Positions 45,776-56,099 of a stretch of DNA of 64,000 bases are shown here, in pieces (within the stretch, counting starts at the first letter, position 1; the number at the start of each line of letters is the position of its first letter). The notes under the pieces were generated by a model. It saw only the letters and a program-made list of their open reading frames with translations, did not search any database and was not told where the DNA came from. The position numbers and the translations under genes are program-made. The stretch covers positions 151,108,179-151,172,178 of the forward strand of contig NC_071353.1 of NCBI RefSeq assembly GCF_943734655.1, given 5' to 3'. This stretch comes from Sabethes cyaneus (Eukaryota > Arthropoda > Insecta > Diptera > Culicidae).

Positions 45776-45898
45776 TCGGCCGAATATGACGTTCGGCAAT
45801 TCGTGATTCGGCCGTTCGTGATTCGGCCATTTGTTATATCGGCCATTTGTGTTTCGGCCATTCGTGATTCGGCCATTTGTGTTTCGGTCATTCGCAGG
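45776..45898 (-). repeat. GGCCGAAT minisatellite, inverted
   Basis: The same units appear on the opposite strand (ATTCGGCCATTTGTGTTTCG types), about 640 bp from the forward array, so the two arrays could pair. Confidence 0.85.
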
Positions 45899-46034
45899 TA
45901 TTCCTTTCTCTATTACTTAATGTCTACAATCATAACAGATCCTGCTTGCGGAGGCACATGAGATAATTAAAAGTTATTAGACTAATCTCAAGATTTTAGT
46001 CTTGACCTTGGAATGAGGTCATACATATATTTAA

Positions 46035-46234
46035 TATTTTTTTGAAACGATGGTTCTACAATTGATGAAGGGACGGTAGGGGAAAGAAATGAAAATTTTT
46101 TTGGTGAAGGAGGGGGAAGAGCGGAAAGGAAGGGGGGGGGGTATTGGTAGCTATGCTTGACAAGTAGTCATTTTGACTCCTACCTTTTGTCCAATGCCCT
46201 TCATCAATTGTAGAACCATCGTTTCAAAAAAATA
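46035..46234. mobile_element. 200-bp MITE with perfect 38-bp TIRs and TTAA flanks
   Basis: The left TIR 46035-46072 and right TIR 46197-46234 are exact inverted copies beginning TATTTTTTTGAAACGATGG. TTAA lies directly outside both ends (46031-46034, 46235-46238), as for piggyBac-type elements. The interior has a G-run and no frame. Confidence 0.85.
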
Positions 46235-46712
46235 TTAAAAGTTATTGTAATTATTTTGAAATCCTCAGAGTTGTTTTATATGAATCAGGAATCTTTCATT
46301 ATGGTTAAATCTTTGTAGGGATGTTACCATACAGTTTCTATTTTATAAAAGTTTAGTCATCTTGATGGTGATCAAAGTCAAATAAATTTTAATTATAAAA
46401 TTTCCGATGTGATGTGATATGTAAGATGTGGTTGATATGTAAGAAAAAGAATCTCATTTATGATTATACCATACATAACATTAATTCACAGTGTGCAAGA
46501 AATTTAATAATCAGGATTATCATTATGTCTGATTTCGTCTGATTAATGTTTCCGTGTAACTATCAGAAATGTGCAGGTGGGGACAGAAGCAATGTTAGGC
46601 AAAACTAGCAACATACACAATTGCCCATTCTAAACAGAACCTTTACATTAACTTTGCGTAGTCCTACGTTGAACACGCGGTCGTGTCTTGTACCCAACCC
46701 CTCTGATTTTTT

Positions 46713-47699
46713 TTTGAAAAATCACATCTCGAAAGCTACGTATTTGATCAAAATGACGTCAAAGCAAAAGTTGTAAAGTTATAAAGTTGTAAGGAAACAT
46801 TGTTTAGATTTCGCAGATCAGCCGGCGAGGAATTTAGTTGGAGGGAACCGAATTTTTGTGCTTCTGTGGCTATCATTTACTGAAATAAGCTTTGCATTGG
46901 GTCAAAGTGACAATATTTCGGCAAAGAAGACCCGCAACACTGCGCTTTCGTTCAACAAAATTCCACAAATTCAACAAAAATTTTCCATTCAACCAGCAAT
47001 AGCAAACAATCGAGGTGGTTTCCATAGTAACCGCACCTGCATTGAATGTCAAAACCGAGCTGTACCCTTTAGAAAGTTGTACCTAGCAGCCGCCATGATT
47101 GCGCCATGGACACATTTTCTTCGGGATCGCCTTGCTTCACAGGCAGGGACGACGGCTAAATACACCATCTATTTATTATGATTTGGATTACTTTCTTTTT
47201 AGAAAAAAAGGAAAAAGTCTCCTCGTCCCAACAGGTTGACGGTTCTTTACGGCAATGTAAAATGTAAAATGTCCAATTTGAAAATGAACCAACAACGGTG
47301 TTGGGGAAGTGTGCCAGAAAAAATGACAAAAGTCGCTTGTCCCTACAGACACACAAAACACGAAAATTGCTGGATCTGGGAAAGCGGAAACACCTGACTG
47401 GAATGGGTGCTGGAAGGAGGGATGTCAGAAGATGAAAGGAGGTTGAAAGGGACAGCTATTGGGGTTAGAAATGATAGAAGCCTGAAAAGTAATGCCATTT
47501 GTCGCTGAACCACCAAAAACTACAGAGATTTGATAAGTAGATACTGAAAAAAGGGAAGATAGGTTATAGAAGCTAAAAGTAAGATACGAGTGAAGAAAAG
47601 TTAATTGTTAAACGAATGATAAAAGTTAATGTAATCAGGTATTATTGGCTTAAAAGGAAAATTGAAGGCAGAAAAGTTATAGAAAGTTCCGTGTTGTTC
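46713..47699. other. No gene accepted
   Basis: A 107-codon frame at 46858-47181 lacks any domain. The text near 47130 (CTTCACAGGCAGGGACGACG) resembles 13952, so this is probably old repeat sequence. Confidence 0.35.
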
Positions 47700-47990
47700 C
47701 TCTTTCCCCAACCTCCAAGACCCATTATTGGCAGCCGAATGTCAACCGCGTGGCTGGTAAGCCGCAGTCCACTTCAACCGAGCCGAGTACCACCGGTAGT
47801 AGCGCAAAGATACCCAAGCTAGGCCAAGAAGTTGGCCCACTGTCGGTTTGTCGCCCACCTGAACGGGGAGCAGCAACGCCGCGAAGCTGGCTACTGACTT
47901 CTGAGAGATAGCTGCACCTCGACGAGAAGCACGAAGTAAATTCACCAGGCACCACCAGCTTGAACGCTACCTAAATCGATAGTACCAGAT
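47700..47990 (+). other. Possible coding remnant
   Basis: One plus frame is open for ~70 codons apart from one stop, and includes KPQSTSTEPSTTGSSAKIPK and GPLSVCRPPERGAATPR. Base composition is GC-richer than the flanks. No family is recognised. Confidence 0.25.
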
Positions 47991-48083
47991 CCTGCATCAG
48001 CCGGCCGGCCCACCATACAGTTACGCTACACACTCAATAAGTTTATTAAAAATAATTCTTTACTTTCTTTAAAAAAATTCTTA

Positions 48084-48279
48084 CATTCTTTATGCATTAA
48101 GGGCTACGAGCGCGCGATTAAAATCCATACCAAGGCATACTATGATCGTTTGGGTAATGTAAAGTTTGGTACACGTAAATGCAACCACTTAGCATTTACG
48201 TGTACCAAACTTTACATTGCTCAAACGATCATAGCATGCCTTGAATCGCGCGCTCGTATCCCTTAATGTATAAAGAATG
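48084..48279. repeat. Foldback (hairpin) element, 196 bp
   Basis: The arms CATTCTTTATGCATTAAGGG ... GTACACGTAAATG and their inverted copy meet with almost no spacer at ~48185. The arms differ at only a few bases. Confidence 0.85.
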
Positions 48280-49223
48280 TCTAGAATGAGTCTATGATAA
48301 AACGTTTATATATTGTTTTCCTGAAAGGCAGAAAGAGAAGTTAGTTCGTTTTTGTGCTTGTGCTCTAAATACAGAGGATCCCAAGTAACAATTCTAAAGC
48401 CACCTGGTTTTACTTGAATTTTATAAAGGTTTTATTGCGGTATTAATCATTACCTCTAGTTTTATTGTGGTATTACGCAATACCAAAAAAATCGAGTCCA
48501 AACACACTTGTAGCTAGCTAGAAAACCATAATAAAACTGTTCATAAAGCAAATTTATTGTGGTTGCTTCATTACCACGTTAAAACTTGTTGGCTGCACCA
48601 CGTCTCTTATAATCTTACCATAAGTGTGGCGTAGCAATACAAAATGGCGCACCAATCAAAATTGTTCTTATCGCGGTTGCTTGTCAAACAGCAATAAATC
48701 TGTGAGTTTTATAGAGCTATTGAAACGGTAACACCCTGACCAAACAGTTTTTTTGCTGCTATTATGAAGAATACCAAAGTTCAACACCAAAATCATTTTT
48801 TATGCGAAGCCATGTTGCCATATTCTAGTATTTTATTTTAGCTCGCAAACAACAGTTCACCAAAGCAAAGTGTTTTGCAGAAAGAAAGTTATTATCGATC
48901 GGTTTTCGTGTCAGAGGAAGCAACTAAAATGATTTTGCTAGAAATTGAGATTGACTACATGATTATTTTCAATTTGTTAAAACAACCGGTTTTCGAAAAT
49001 TGCCAAATTTCAGTGGCGCGCTGATTTTATCGATTTTATCGATATGCACGATGAAATTAAATGCGCACATGCTGCAAACCAACGAAATTGCTTAAAATGT
49101 AACAAATATTCTATAGGATATTTTATTACGGTCGCTATAAACCCAATCGTTCAGAATGATCTGTCAGTAAATCTTAAACTTTTCTACTCACGGATATATT
49201 TTCAAGTTGACAAACGTGACTTA

Positions 49224-49231
<8 letters not shown>
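48280..49231. other. Repeat-like AT-rich DNA
   Basis: CCCAAGTAACAATTC at 48379 is the same word found in the foldback arms at 19835 and 20888, so a related element end is likely. No gene is present. Confidence 0.4.

Positions 49232-49258
<27 letters not shown>
49232..49258 (+). repeat. (CTG)9 microsatellite
   Basis: Nine exact CTG units at the left edge of the BEL/Pao remnant. Confidence 0.95.
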
Positions 49259-49259
<1 letters not shown>

Positions 49260-50405
49260 GAATTCCGAGGAACTCCCCTTCGACAAAAAGTACCCGATCA
49301 TCCTATCGCGATCGCACGAGCGACTGATGCAACACTACCTTGAGGAGTTTGGGCACGCAAACTCGGAGACGGTTTCAAATTCAAATCTACGTCTAGCGAT
49401 CCAGAAGGTAGCTGATAAATGCATATGGTGCAAAGTGCATAAGTGCCTTCCAAGATTGCCGAAGATGTCTCCCTTGCCCTTGATCGGATTACGCCGAATC
49501 GACGGCCTTTCAACACCGTAGGCATCGATTATCTGGGCCCGGTGGAAGTAGCAGTCGGACGTCGAAAGGAGAAGCGTTGGGAGGCCGTATTCACTTGTCT
49601 AGCCGTGAAAGCAGTGCACCTTGAAGTTGTGCACAGTCTAACGAACGGCGAAGTCTTGCCGGATGGCCATTACTCGTTTCCGTAACAAATTCGGGCGCCA
49701 AGTCATATCTATTCCAAAAATGCTACCAGTTTCCAGGGAGCAAACAACGAAATGATTCGGATGGCGAGTATCAATCAACAGTGTGCTGATAGTATGGCCA
49801 GTCCCTCTGCCGCCTGGTACTTGAATTCTGCCGCAACGCCGCATATGGGCGGTATCTGGGAACGCATGGTGCGATCGGTGAAGACTGCAATCCGAGCACT
49901 GGACGATGGAAGGAACTGCACTGACGGATGAGATTCTGGCGACAATTCTGGCGGAAGCGGCCGATATGATCAATATGCATCCGCTGACCTACCTACCGCA
50001 AGATTCAGTGGAAACGGAGGCGCTGACCCCGAATCACTTTCTCAGGGGAACAGTGACCTGTGCCGATACAAATGCGGAAGGTGGGCAAACAGAACTTGCT
50101 GACGCACTACGCAATGACTATCAGCGATCACAGTACCTCGCTGACAAAATGTGGGCATGATGGACCTTGGAGTACCTGCCGACCATCAACAGCCGATCAA
50201 AGTGATTCGTCGACCAGAAGCCGCTAAAAGAGGGCGACCTAGTTTTCGTGGTCGACGGTAAAAGTAGGAAGACCTGGAAGCGTGGCATCGTGGAGGCAGT
50301 GACCGAGGGAATAGATGGAAGAGTTTGACAGGTGGACGTAAGAACTGCAGACCGTACGGTTCAAAGAAGTGGCGTTGTGAACTTAGCGGTGTTGGAGATT
50401 CAGTA
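49259..50405 (+). pseudogene. BEL/Pao integrase and C-terminal domain remnant
   Basis: Plus-strand order: ELPFDKKYPIILSRSHERLM, HYLEEFGHANSETV and CIWCKVHKCLPRLPKMSPLP form the zinc-binding region. Then NTVGIDYLGPVEVAVGRRKE and AVHLEVVHSL come from the integrase core. The DNGTNF part is deleted or scrambled (49660-49800). Then NSAATPHMGGIWERMVRSVK, MHPLTYLPQDSVETEALTPN, FLRGT, DYQRSQYLADKMW, LVFVVDGKSRKTWKRGIVEA and NLAVLEIQ-stop follow. Several frameshifts and stops are present. It is a different BEL/Pao lineage from 11683-12720 and in the opposite orientation. Confidence 0.88.
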
Positions 50406-50445
50406 GCTCCGGATTTCCAGAAGTACCGAATGTTACGGGCGGGGG

Positions 50446-50870
50446 TGTTGCATTTCTGGTAACACTGCGCTGCGTTACGTCAAATTAGTGCTGCTGTTAA
50501 GCTAGAGAGAAGATGAAAATAAACAAGAGGATGGAGAAGGTGTAGATGTAGTAGCAGTAGTAGTAATGCAATATAGTTCAGTAAATGCTACTAAAAATAA
50601 ACAAACTGTAGTTTGCTAAAAATGAAATTTAAAAAACCTTTTTTCGAGCTAAATAGTGTTGAGACTGGTTGTAGGAGGGACAAAATCGTTCCGTAATCCT
50701 ATTTTTAGCAGAGGAGAGGATTTTTGGAGAACAGTAGCCCAGGACCGACAGTAGGGCCATAATTCATTTGGCGTAGGATCGATAGCGGACCGTAAGCAAA
50801 CCACACGGCTGGCGTCTTAACTTAGTTCACAAGAAAGAAATACAAACAACCATATTTTCCTAACTAGTTT
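50446..50870 (+). repeat. Putative 3' LTR of the BEL/Pao element
   Basis: A purine tract, GGGCGGGGG, directly precedes TGTTGCATTTCTGG, a BEL-type LTR start, 40 bp after the Pol stop. The right end is not defined, and no 5' LTR was found. Confidence 0.35.
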
Positions 50871-50879
50871 GGTTCAACA

Positions 50880-50885
50880 TTTATT
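50880..50885 (-). terminator. Poly(A) signal overlapping F-box C stop codon
   Basis: Minus-strand AATAAA overlaps the TAA stop at 50881-50883, as in genes A and B. Confidence 0.5.
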
Positions 50886-52271
50886 GAATAAGGTCGAATA
50901 AGTCATCACCACGATCTCGCCGGTACCGCCTAACCGTACATGTCAGCGGCAGCTTTTCCGCGTTGATGCACCGTGAAGTGTCAAATAAATTCAAGAATTG
51001 TAAATTTGGAAATTTTGTTGCCATCGCGGCGTCGGTCACCTCCAATTCGCTTTCCTTTTTCAACGTCAACTGCTGTAGACCGTTCATCGGCGGTAAGTGC
51101 CGGTCTGACCGTTTTAAACCGCGCATAATAAGTTCGCGCAAGTTGAATAGCCCATCCAGCAGTTCAAATATACCTTCACGTCCGCAATAAGAAATGTCGA
51201 GGGTTCTAAGATGCGGAAAACCGTCGCTGACCTTCGTCGTTATCCTTGTATTGAGGAAGAGCCATTGCAATTTTAAGTGGTGCACATTGGGAAATGTACG
51301 CCGCGTAGAATTGCTGAAATGGAGATTGTTCCATCGCCTGAATTCGACCACTTCAACGTTGGGTAAACACATATCATTATTTAATTTATATAAATCCAAG
51401 TACCCGTGATCCAAAATAAGAAACTGCAATGAAAAAAAATGTGATGAAAAATTCAAAATTACACCTTCAAATGATCTACCTTAAGGTGCGTCAGGCTGGC
51501 CAAACATTGTAATGATCTAGTACTCCATGAAACATTTATTCGTAACTTGATCAACGATGGACAGAAGTTACATAGTTGCTTCAATCGATCAGTATTGATC
51601 CAAGACAGATCAAGAGAAGTAATCTTTGTTACATTTGAACAATGATTAAATATATCAGCAATAGGACCTCCCATAATTACTCGCAGATGCTCCAATGGCA
51701 ATTTCGGAATTGCCATCGGTAGATTATGCAGATATTCAGAGCATTCAAGTCTGCGTAGATTCGGAGCAAGGTGAACGACGTTAATCGTTGACGAATCTTC
51801 GATTACGATTTCCTCCAAACTCTCTAGAATCGGTAATTTATGGTCCGGCACGTCTGGGAAAAAGTAGAATTGAGCCTTCCTAACACGCACACATTTGGAA
51901 AGTAATTTTAGCGTCAGAAAGTCTCGTCTTGTGAATCCGCCACAGCGAAACTCTTCCAGCGATAAGCTGGGGTTCTCAAACCAGGTCAAAAGTTTTCCGG
52001 TTTGCTCTTCACCCCAGCTAAAATTTCCTATATAACACCATAGGCGAATCTTGCGGTAGTATCGTAGAATTTTATGTGAAGAAACAGTGCTTTTCGTTAC
52101 GGTCACTGTCACGGTGATATGACCCAGGTAGCGGTAGTCAAAAGCCAGCCGATCCCAACGTCGGCAAACCAGAGAAAGCGTTTTTCGTTCGCTCAGGTGC
52201 GGTAGAAAAGTGAAGACTTCCTGCAACGTTTCCTTGGGTAGATCGTCGATGTGCAGCTTGTAAAAACTCAT
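50881..52271 (-). CDS. F-box/LRR protein, paralog C
   Basis: Two exons, 51480-52271 and 50881-51423, are separated by a 56-bp intron (GTAGATCATTTG ... ATTGCAG) at exactly the gene B position. Joined length is 444 aa. The F-box is residues ~7-52 (LPKETLQEVFTFLPHL, SLVCRRWDRLAF). The leucine-rich region has LKQLCNFCPSLIKLRI, LASLTHLKFLILDHG and LDGLFNLRELIMRGL. It is expected to be an SCF ubiquitin ligase receptor like A and B; the substrate is unknown. No Penelope tail lies beyond its 3' end, unlike A and B. It is the closest relative of the fragment at 40230-40478. Confidence 0.9.
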
Positions 52272-52504
52272 GCTGTTGTCACTTTTTCACTTAGAATTTC
52301 ACGTTTTTTTGAACGCTGAAAAACTTCAGCCACTTTTTTTCAATTCCAAATTTTTGAAATTTCTTTAGAAACTTGAACGATTAATCTCTTTAGTACCTTC
52401 TTACAACTGGTTCACTAGCAGTTTGATGAACAACGATTTTCTACCGCATTCGAAGTCAAAAACAGAAGCCTACCTGACAAGGTTTTGATCCTCGAAAAAA
52501 ATTG

Positions 52505-52520
52505 TTGCCTGTCTAGGTAG
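52505..52520. promoter_or_regulatory. Conserved palindromic motif upstream of F-box C
   Basis: TTGCCTGTCTAGGTAG lies 234 bp upstream of the ATG. It shares the core CCTGTCTAGGTAG with gene B. Confidence 0.35.
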
Positions 52521-54444
52521 AGTTTTTCCACTTCCATCCACAATTACAATCAGCGTTGCCAACCATTTTTGCCGCAAATCTGGTGACTCAAAAACAAAAG
52601 TTATCTGGAATGTCTGGAACGAGAAACATATGCATATGTATATGCATTGGTGCTCATTCACCTGATTGTCTTAACCCTAGATTGACTGACCGAAAATTCG
52701 AGCAAATAGAGTATGCTGCTGCTTCGTCGTAATTGCCTATTCCCGTCCTATCCAACACAAAATATCAGCATTTTTATGACACACAATGCAAAACTAGTTA
52801 TTCCATAATATTTTATTTTATTTTCTATCATACGCGATCAATCAAAGTGAGCTGAGATCTATTTAAATGCTTTTTAGCATTAAAGAAGTCCTACCAGCCA
52901 AATTTTCTACGTTTTTTCGTGCGACGAAGAAGAAAATGTCGACTATTCGTTTTAATTTCCGTCATTCATAAATGAAAATAACTCACGCAAGGCATTGTCG
53001 TTATTTTACAGCCAGGAAAACTTGCCTGACCTGCAGAAATTTTGCAGAATAACCTTTTGTCATGCCGTCCTACACAAATACATGCGCGTTAGCTTCGTAA
53101 ACATTGTTGTGATATTTAGTTTGGACGATGAAAAGTTTTGATAGACGGATTTTAAAACGGTACGACGAATTTAAGAAATAAAATCAGTTGCGTAATTTCA
53201 ATAATATGCGATTTTCAGTGATTTCAAAGTTCACGGATCGGAAGGTAAGTCAAAACAGCACAAGAACTTTTTGAATATTCATTAAATCCATCCAACAAAC
53301 GATGAAACTTAGAATGGCTTTACTTAGTATGACGGGAATTAGATTACTGTTTTAGTAAAATGGTCATAACTTCTACAATATTCAATCGATTGTTATCGTT
53401 AACCCCTTGATGGTTTCTTTGTTTTTCAACCGCCTTAAGACCCGTTGAAAATAAAAATTTTAAAATGCTGTAATCTTATCTAAAATCTATGATAATGTTG
53501 GAGTTGTTCCAAAAAAATGCGTTCTTTTTTGTTTTGTTGTTAACAAATTCACAACTATCAACAGTACTATTATTCCTATAAAAAGCAAAGTTCAACTGAT
53601 CGATAGCACATTTTCTCACCTTTAATATGAAAAAAAAAAAGAGATTTAAAATTGATGTACTGCAACCGGAGATATTTGCTTTTCTATACATGTACTTTTT
53701 TCTTTGGGCGAAACTTCATATTTTGCGTATATCTCAAAAACTATTCTTCTTCAAATTTTTCTGAACTCATCTTCGGATTCAGCGGTTAATTTTACATGAA
53801 AAATCACCTTCAGTTTACTGAGTTCATAAACTCTATTAACTAGAGTAATTAAGGAACTACTTTGCAGCGCTTACATATATTTTAACCGAGGTTTGCTCTA
53901 CTGTGCTGTTAAAATTCTCTAAAACCAACTGTACAAGTGTTGAACAGAGGTGTTTAGACATACTAAAAGACACTTTTACAGATGTAAGATGTACAATTTA
54001 CAGCGCATTTAAGCGCCGTCTGGTGGCAAATTTATAAAATAAATTTATAACTTTGCTGAAGACAGCAATTTTCTATATAACCAGGATTCTGAGATTCTGA
54101 GATACTCCGAGTGTTTTACAAAATACAACGATTAACGGAAGGTTAAAAGGAAAGCTGTCGGTTGAACGTTTAATAAGCAAGCAATTATTTCTGATGACCT
54201 AGGCTTTTGGGGAAGCGTTTGGTGCAATTTTCAGGTTTATTTTGGATATATTTTTATTTGAACTTTGGTGGTCGTCAGAAGCACTTTTCGCGATTAATTT
54301 GCGAATATTGATTTGAGTCCGACATTTATGATGAAGAATCGTTTTTGAGCGATCTTTAGTTCCACTAAGGAGCGTACTTGCTTTGGTTTTTGGAAGAATT
54401 CGCAAGTGATTCCATATATCCATATTCTTTTAGCATTCTAGACG
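52521..54444. other. AT-rich intergenic, no gene accepted
   Basis: Frames at 53476-53691 and 54199-54423 show no domain. No repeat was recognised. Confidence 0.4.
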
Positions 54445-54548
54445 ATGTGTCAAAAGATCTTTCGGTCAAAATGAATAATGATCTCATCTTATGTCTTAAT
54501 AAGAGGGGATCGTTATTCATTGTGGTCGAAAGGCTTTTTGACACATGT
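54445..54548. repeat. Short foldback, ~37-bp arms
   Basis: GATGTGTCAAAAGATCTTTC ... AATGAATAATGATC is matched by the inverted GATCGTTATTCATT ... GGCTTTTTGACACAT, with a ~27-bp loop and few mismatches. Confidence 0.7.
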
Positions 54549-54639
54549 TTATATTATTTTATTCTGCCAAAATTGTTTCTCACCGTTTTCGATTATTTTA
54601 AGGTCAATCCCTAAACATTTTTTTTAACTTTGGTTCCTC

Positions 54640-54797
54640 GGGCTTTTTATGGTTCGCATACCATTCGAATCACAAGATATGTGCCTTTTGTACAGTGTTT
54701 ATTAGAAGATTGTATTTAACAAGTAGCTCCTGGAATTTCCACGTAAAGTTGAACAATTTTTCCAAATTATCTACAAATTATTTTTCCAAATTATCTA
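54640..54797 (+). repeat. Left half of the interrupted repeat
   Basis: It matches 44361-44485 (GGTTCGCATACCATTCGAA ... AATTTTTCCAAATT). A local 24-bp duplication of TTTTTCCAAATTATCTAC precedes the insertion point. The right half resumes at 63582. Confidence 0.75.
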
Positions 54798-56099
54798 CCG
54801 TCAAACGGGATAACATGCAACAACGCTATATCGATCCAATTTATTGTACTTTTTGATCTGTTACTTCAATTTTTAATCTATATCAGTCACTGAATATTGT
54901 TGTTAACAGTTCAAAGAAGCCTTAGATGCTGTTATGCTGATTTTCTGCTGTTTTGGTGATTTTTAAAATATCCCACAAGATGGTGTCAAATTCATCATCA
55001 TCAAATTCATCAAGTCAATTCATTCAATTTTTCGTCTGTAAAACGTTTGTATCGCCCACAAGCACTTCCAGTAAAAGAAGTCTAACATAAATTTTTTATA
55101 GTACAATGAACAATAAGGAAACAAAATAATTGATTTATGATGACTAGTTTTGTTTATCCTGCTTGTTACCACATTAATCGTAAAACAAATACTCAAACGG
55201 GATAACTTGCAACAGCTGGTAGATATGAAAAGCTGTGTTCCGTTAACTTCACGAGGCAAGTTATCATTTGATTTTGCTTTAAGCAATACTAAAGCATACC
55301 TGAAGAGTGTAAGATACTTTCGGGAAGTCAGAAATATGCCAGTTTTTCTCTGGATATACTAAAAATGGTCATAGAAGAGGCCACAAAGAAAATATCCTCC
55401 CTGAGAGAATCGACCAACTATATGACAGTGACTAATTACGATCATTCATAACGTAATGAACATTCATATATTACGTAACCAAGATATAGATTATTTTTAA
55501 CTCTCCCGCTCTACTTCGAGACGCGATTATGCATAGTTAATATATACGACGTGTAATGCGTTGTTACACAACTCCCGCTTCCCTAGGTGCGTGACGTAAT
55601 ATGTGAATAGTCCTTAAAGAAGGCAGCTCTATCGGATCAAGACAAGGAATATCATCTGCATGACTAATATAAAAAGTTATTTCTGTAACTTCCGTTACGG
55701 GGCTCATAAATTATTTTCACCAACGTGACATAGGACATTTATGCGTATACTAGCTGACCCGACAAACTTCGTATTGCCACAAATTAACCTGTGTTGTACA
55801 TAAATCATGAATCTCGGATGATCTTTGTCACAATCTCGAGTTTTGCAAGCCCCCCAGTGGGCGGCGCTTCCGACGGCGGGTCACCGGCAACACTCGCAAC
55901 CGTCTCGTCCTGAATGATCTAGTGTTACTATAGATAGTTTTTGTGGTCTTGTATTGACTAATGTTTTATGGAAGAGTCTCGAATTTCTCGAGTTCGATTA
56001 GTTTTTGAGTTTCGCAAAAATTTCTGTTTTATTTGTATGAGAGTCCATATCCCCCTACCACAGGGGTGAGAGGTCTCTAACTATCGTAAAATAAATTCA

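Larger units (their letters stand above)
44243..46706 (-). mobile_element. Palindrome-ended repeat, minus orientation
   Basis: The left end TTTTGACGTAGGACTACG and the right end, the inverted form of the 841 left end (CGCGGTCGTGTCTTGTAC then CCTCTGA and a T-run), bracket the segment. It holds a coding fragment, two inverted minisatellites and a MITE. Confidence 0.45.

Noticed and set aside
46858..47181. 107-codon plus-strand open frame
   Set aside because: No domain. Part of it repeats near 13950, so it is probably repeat sequence.
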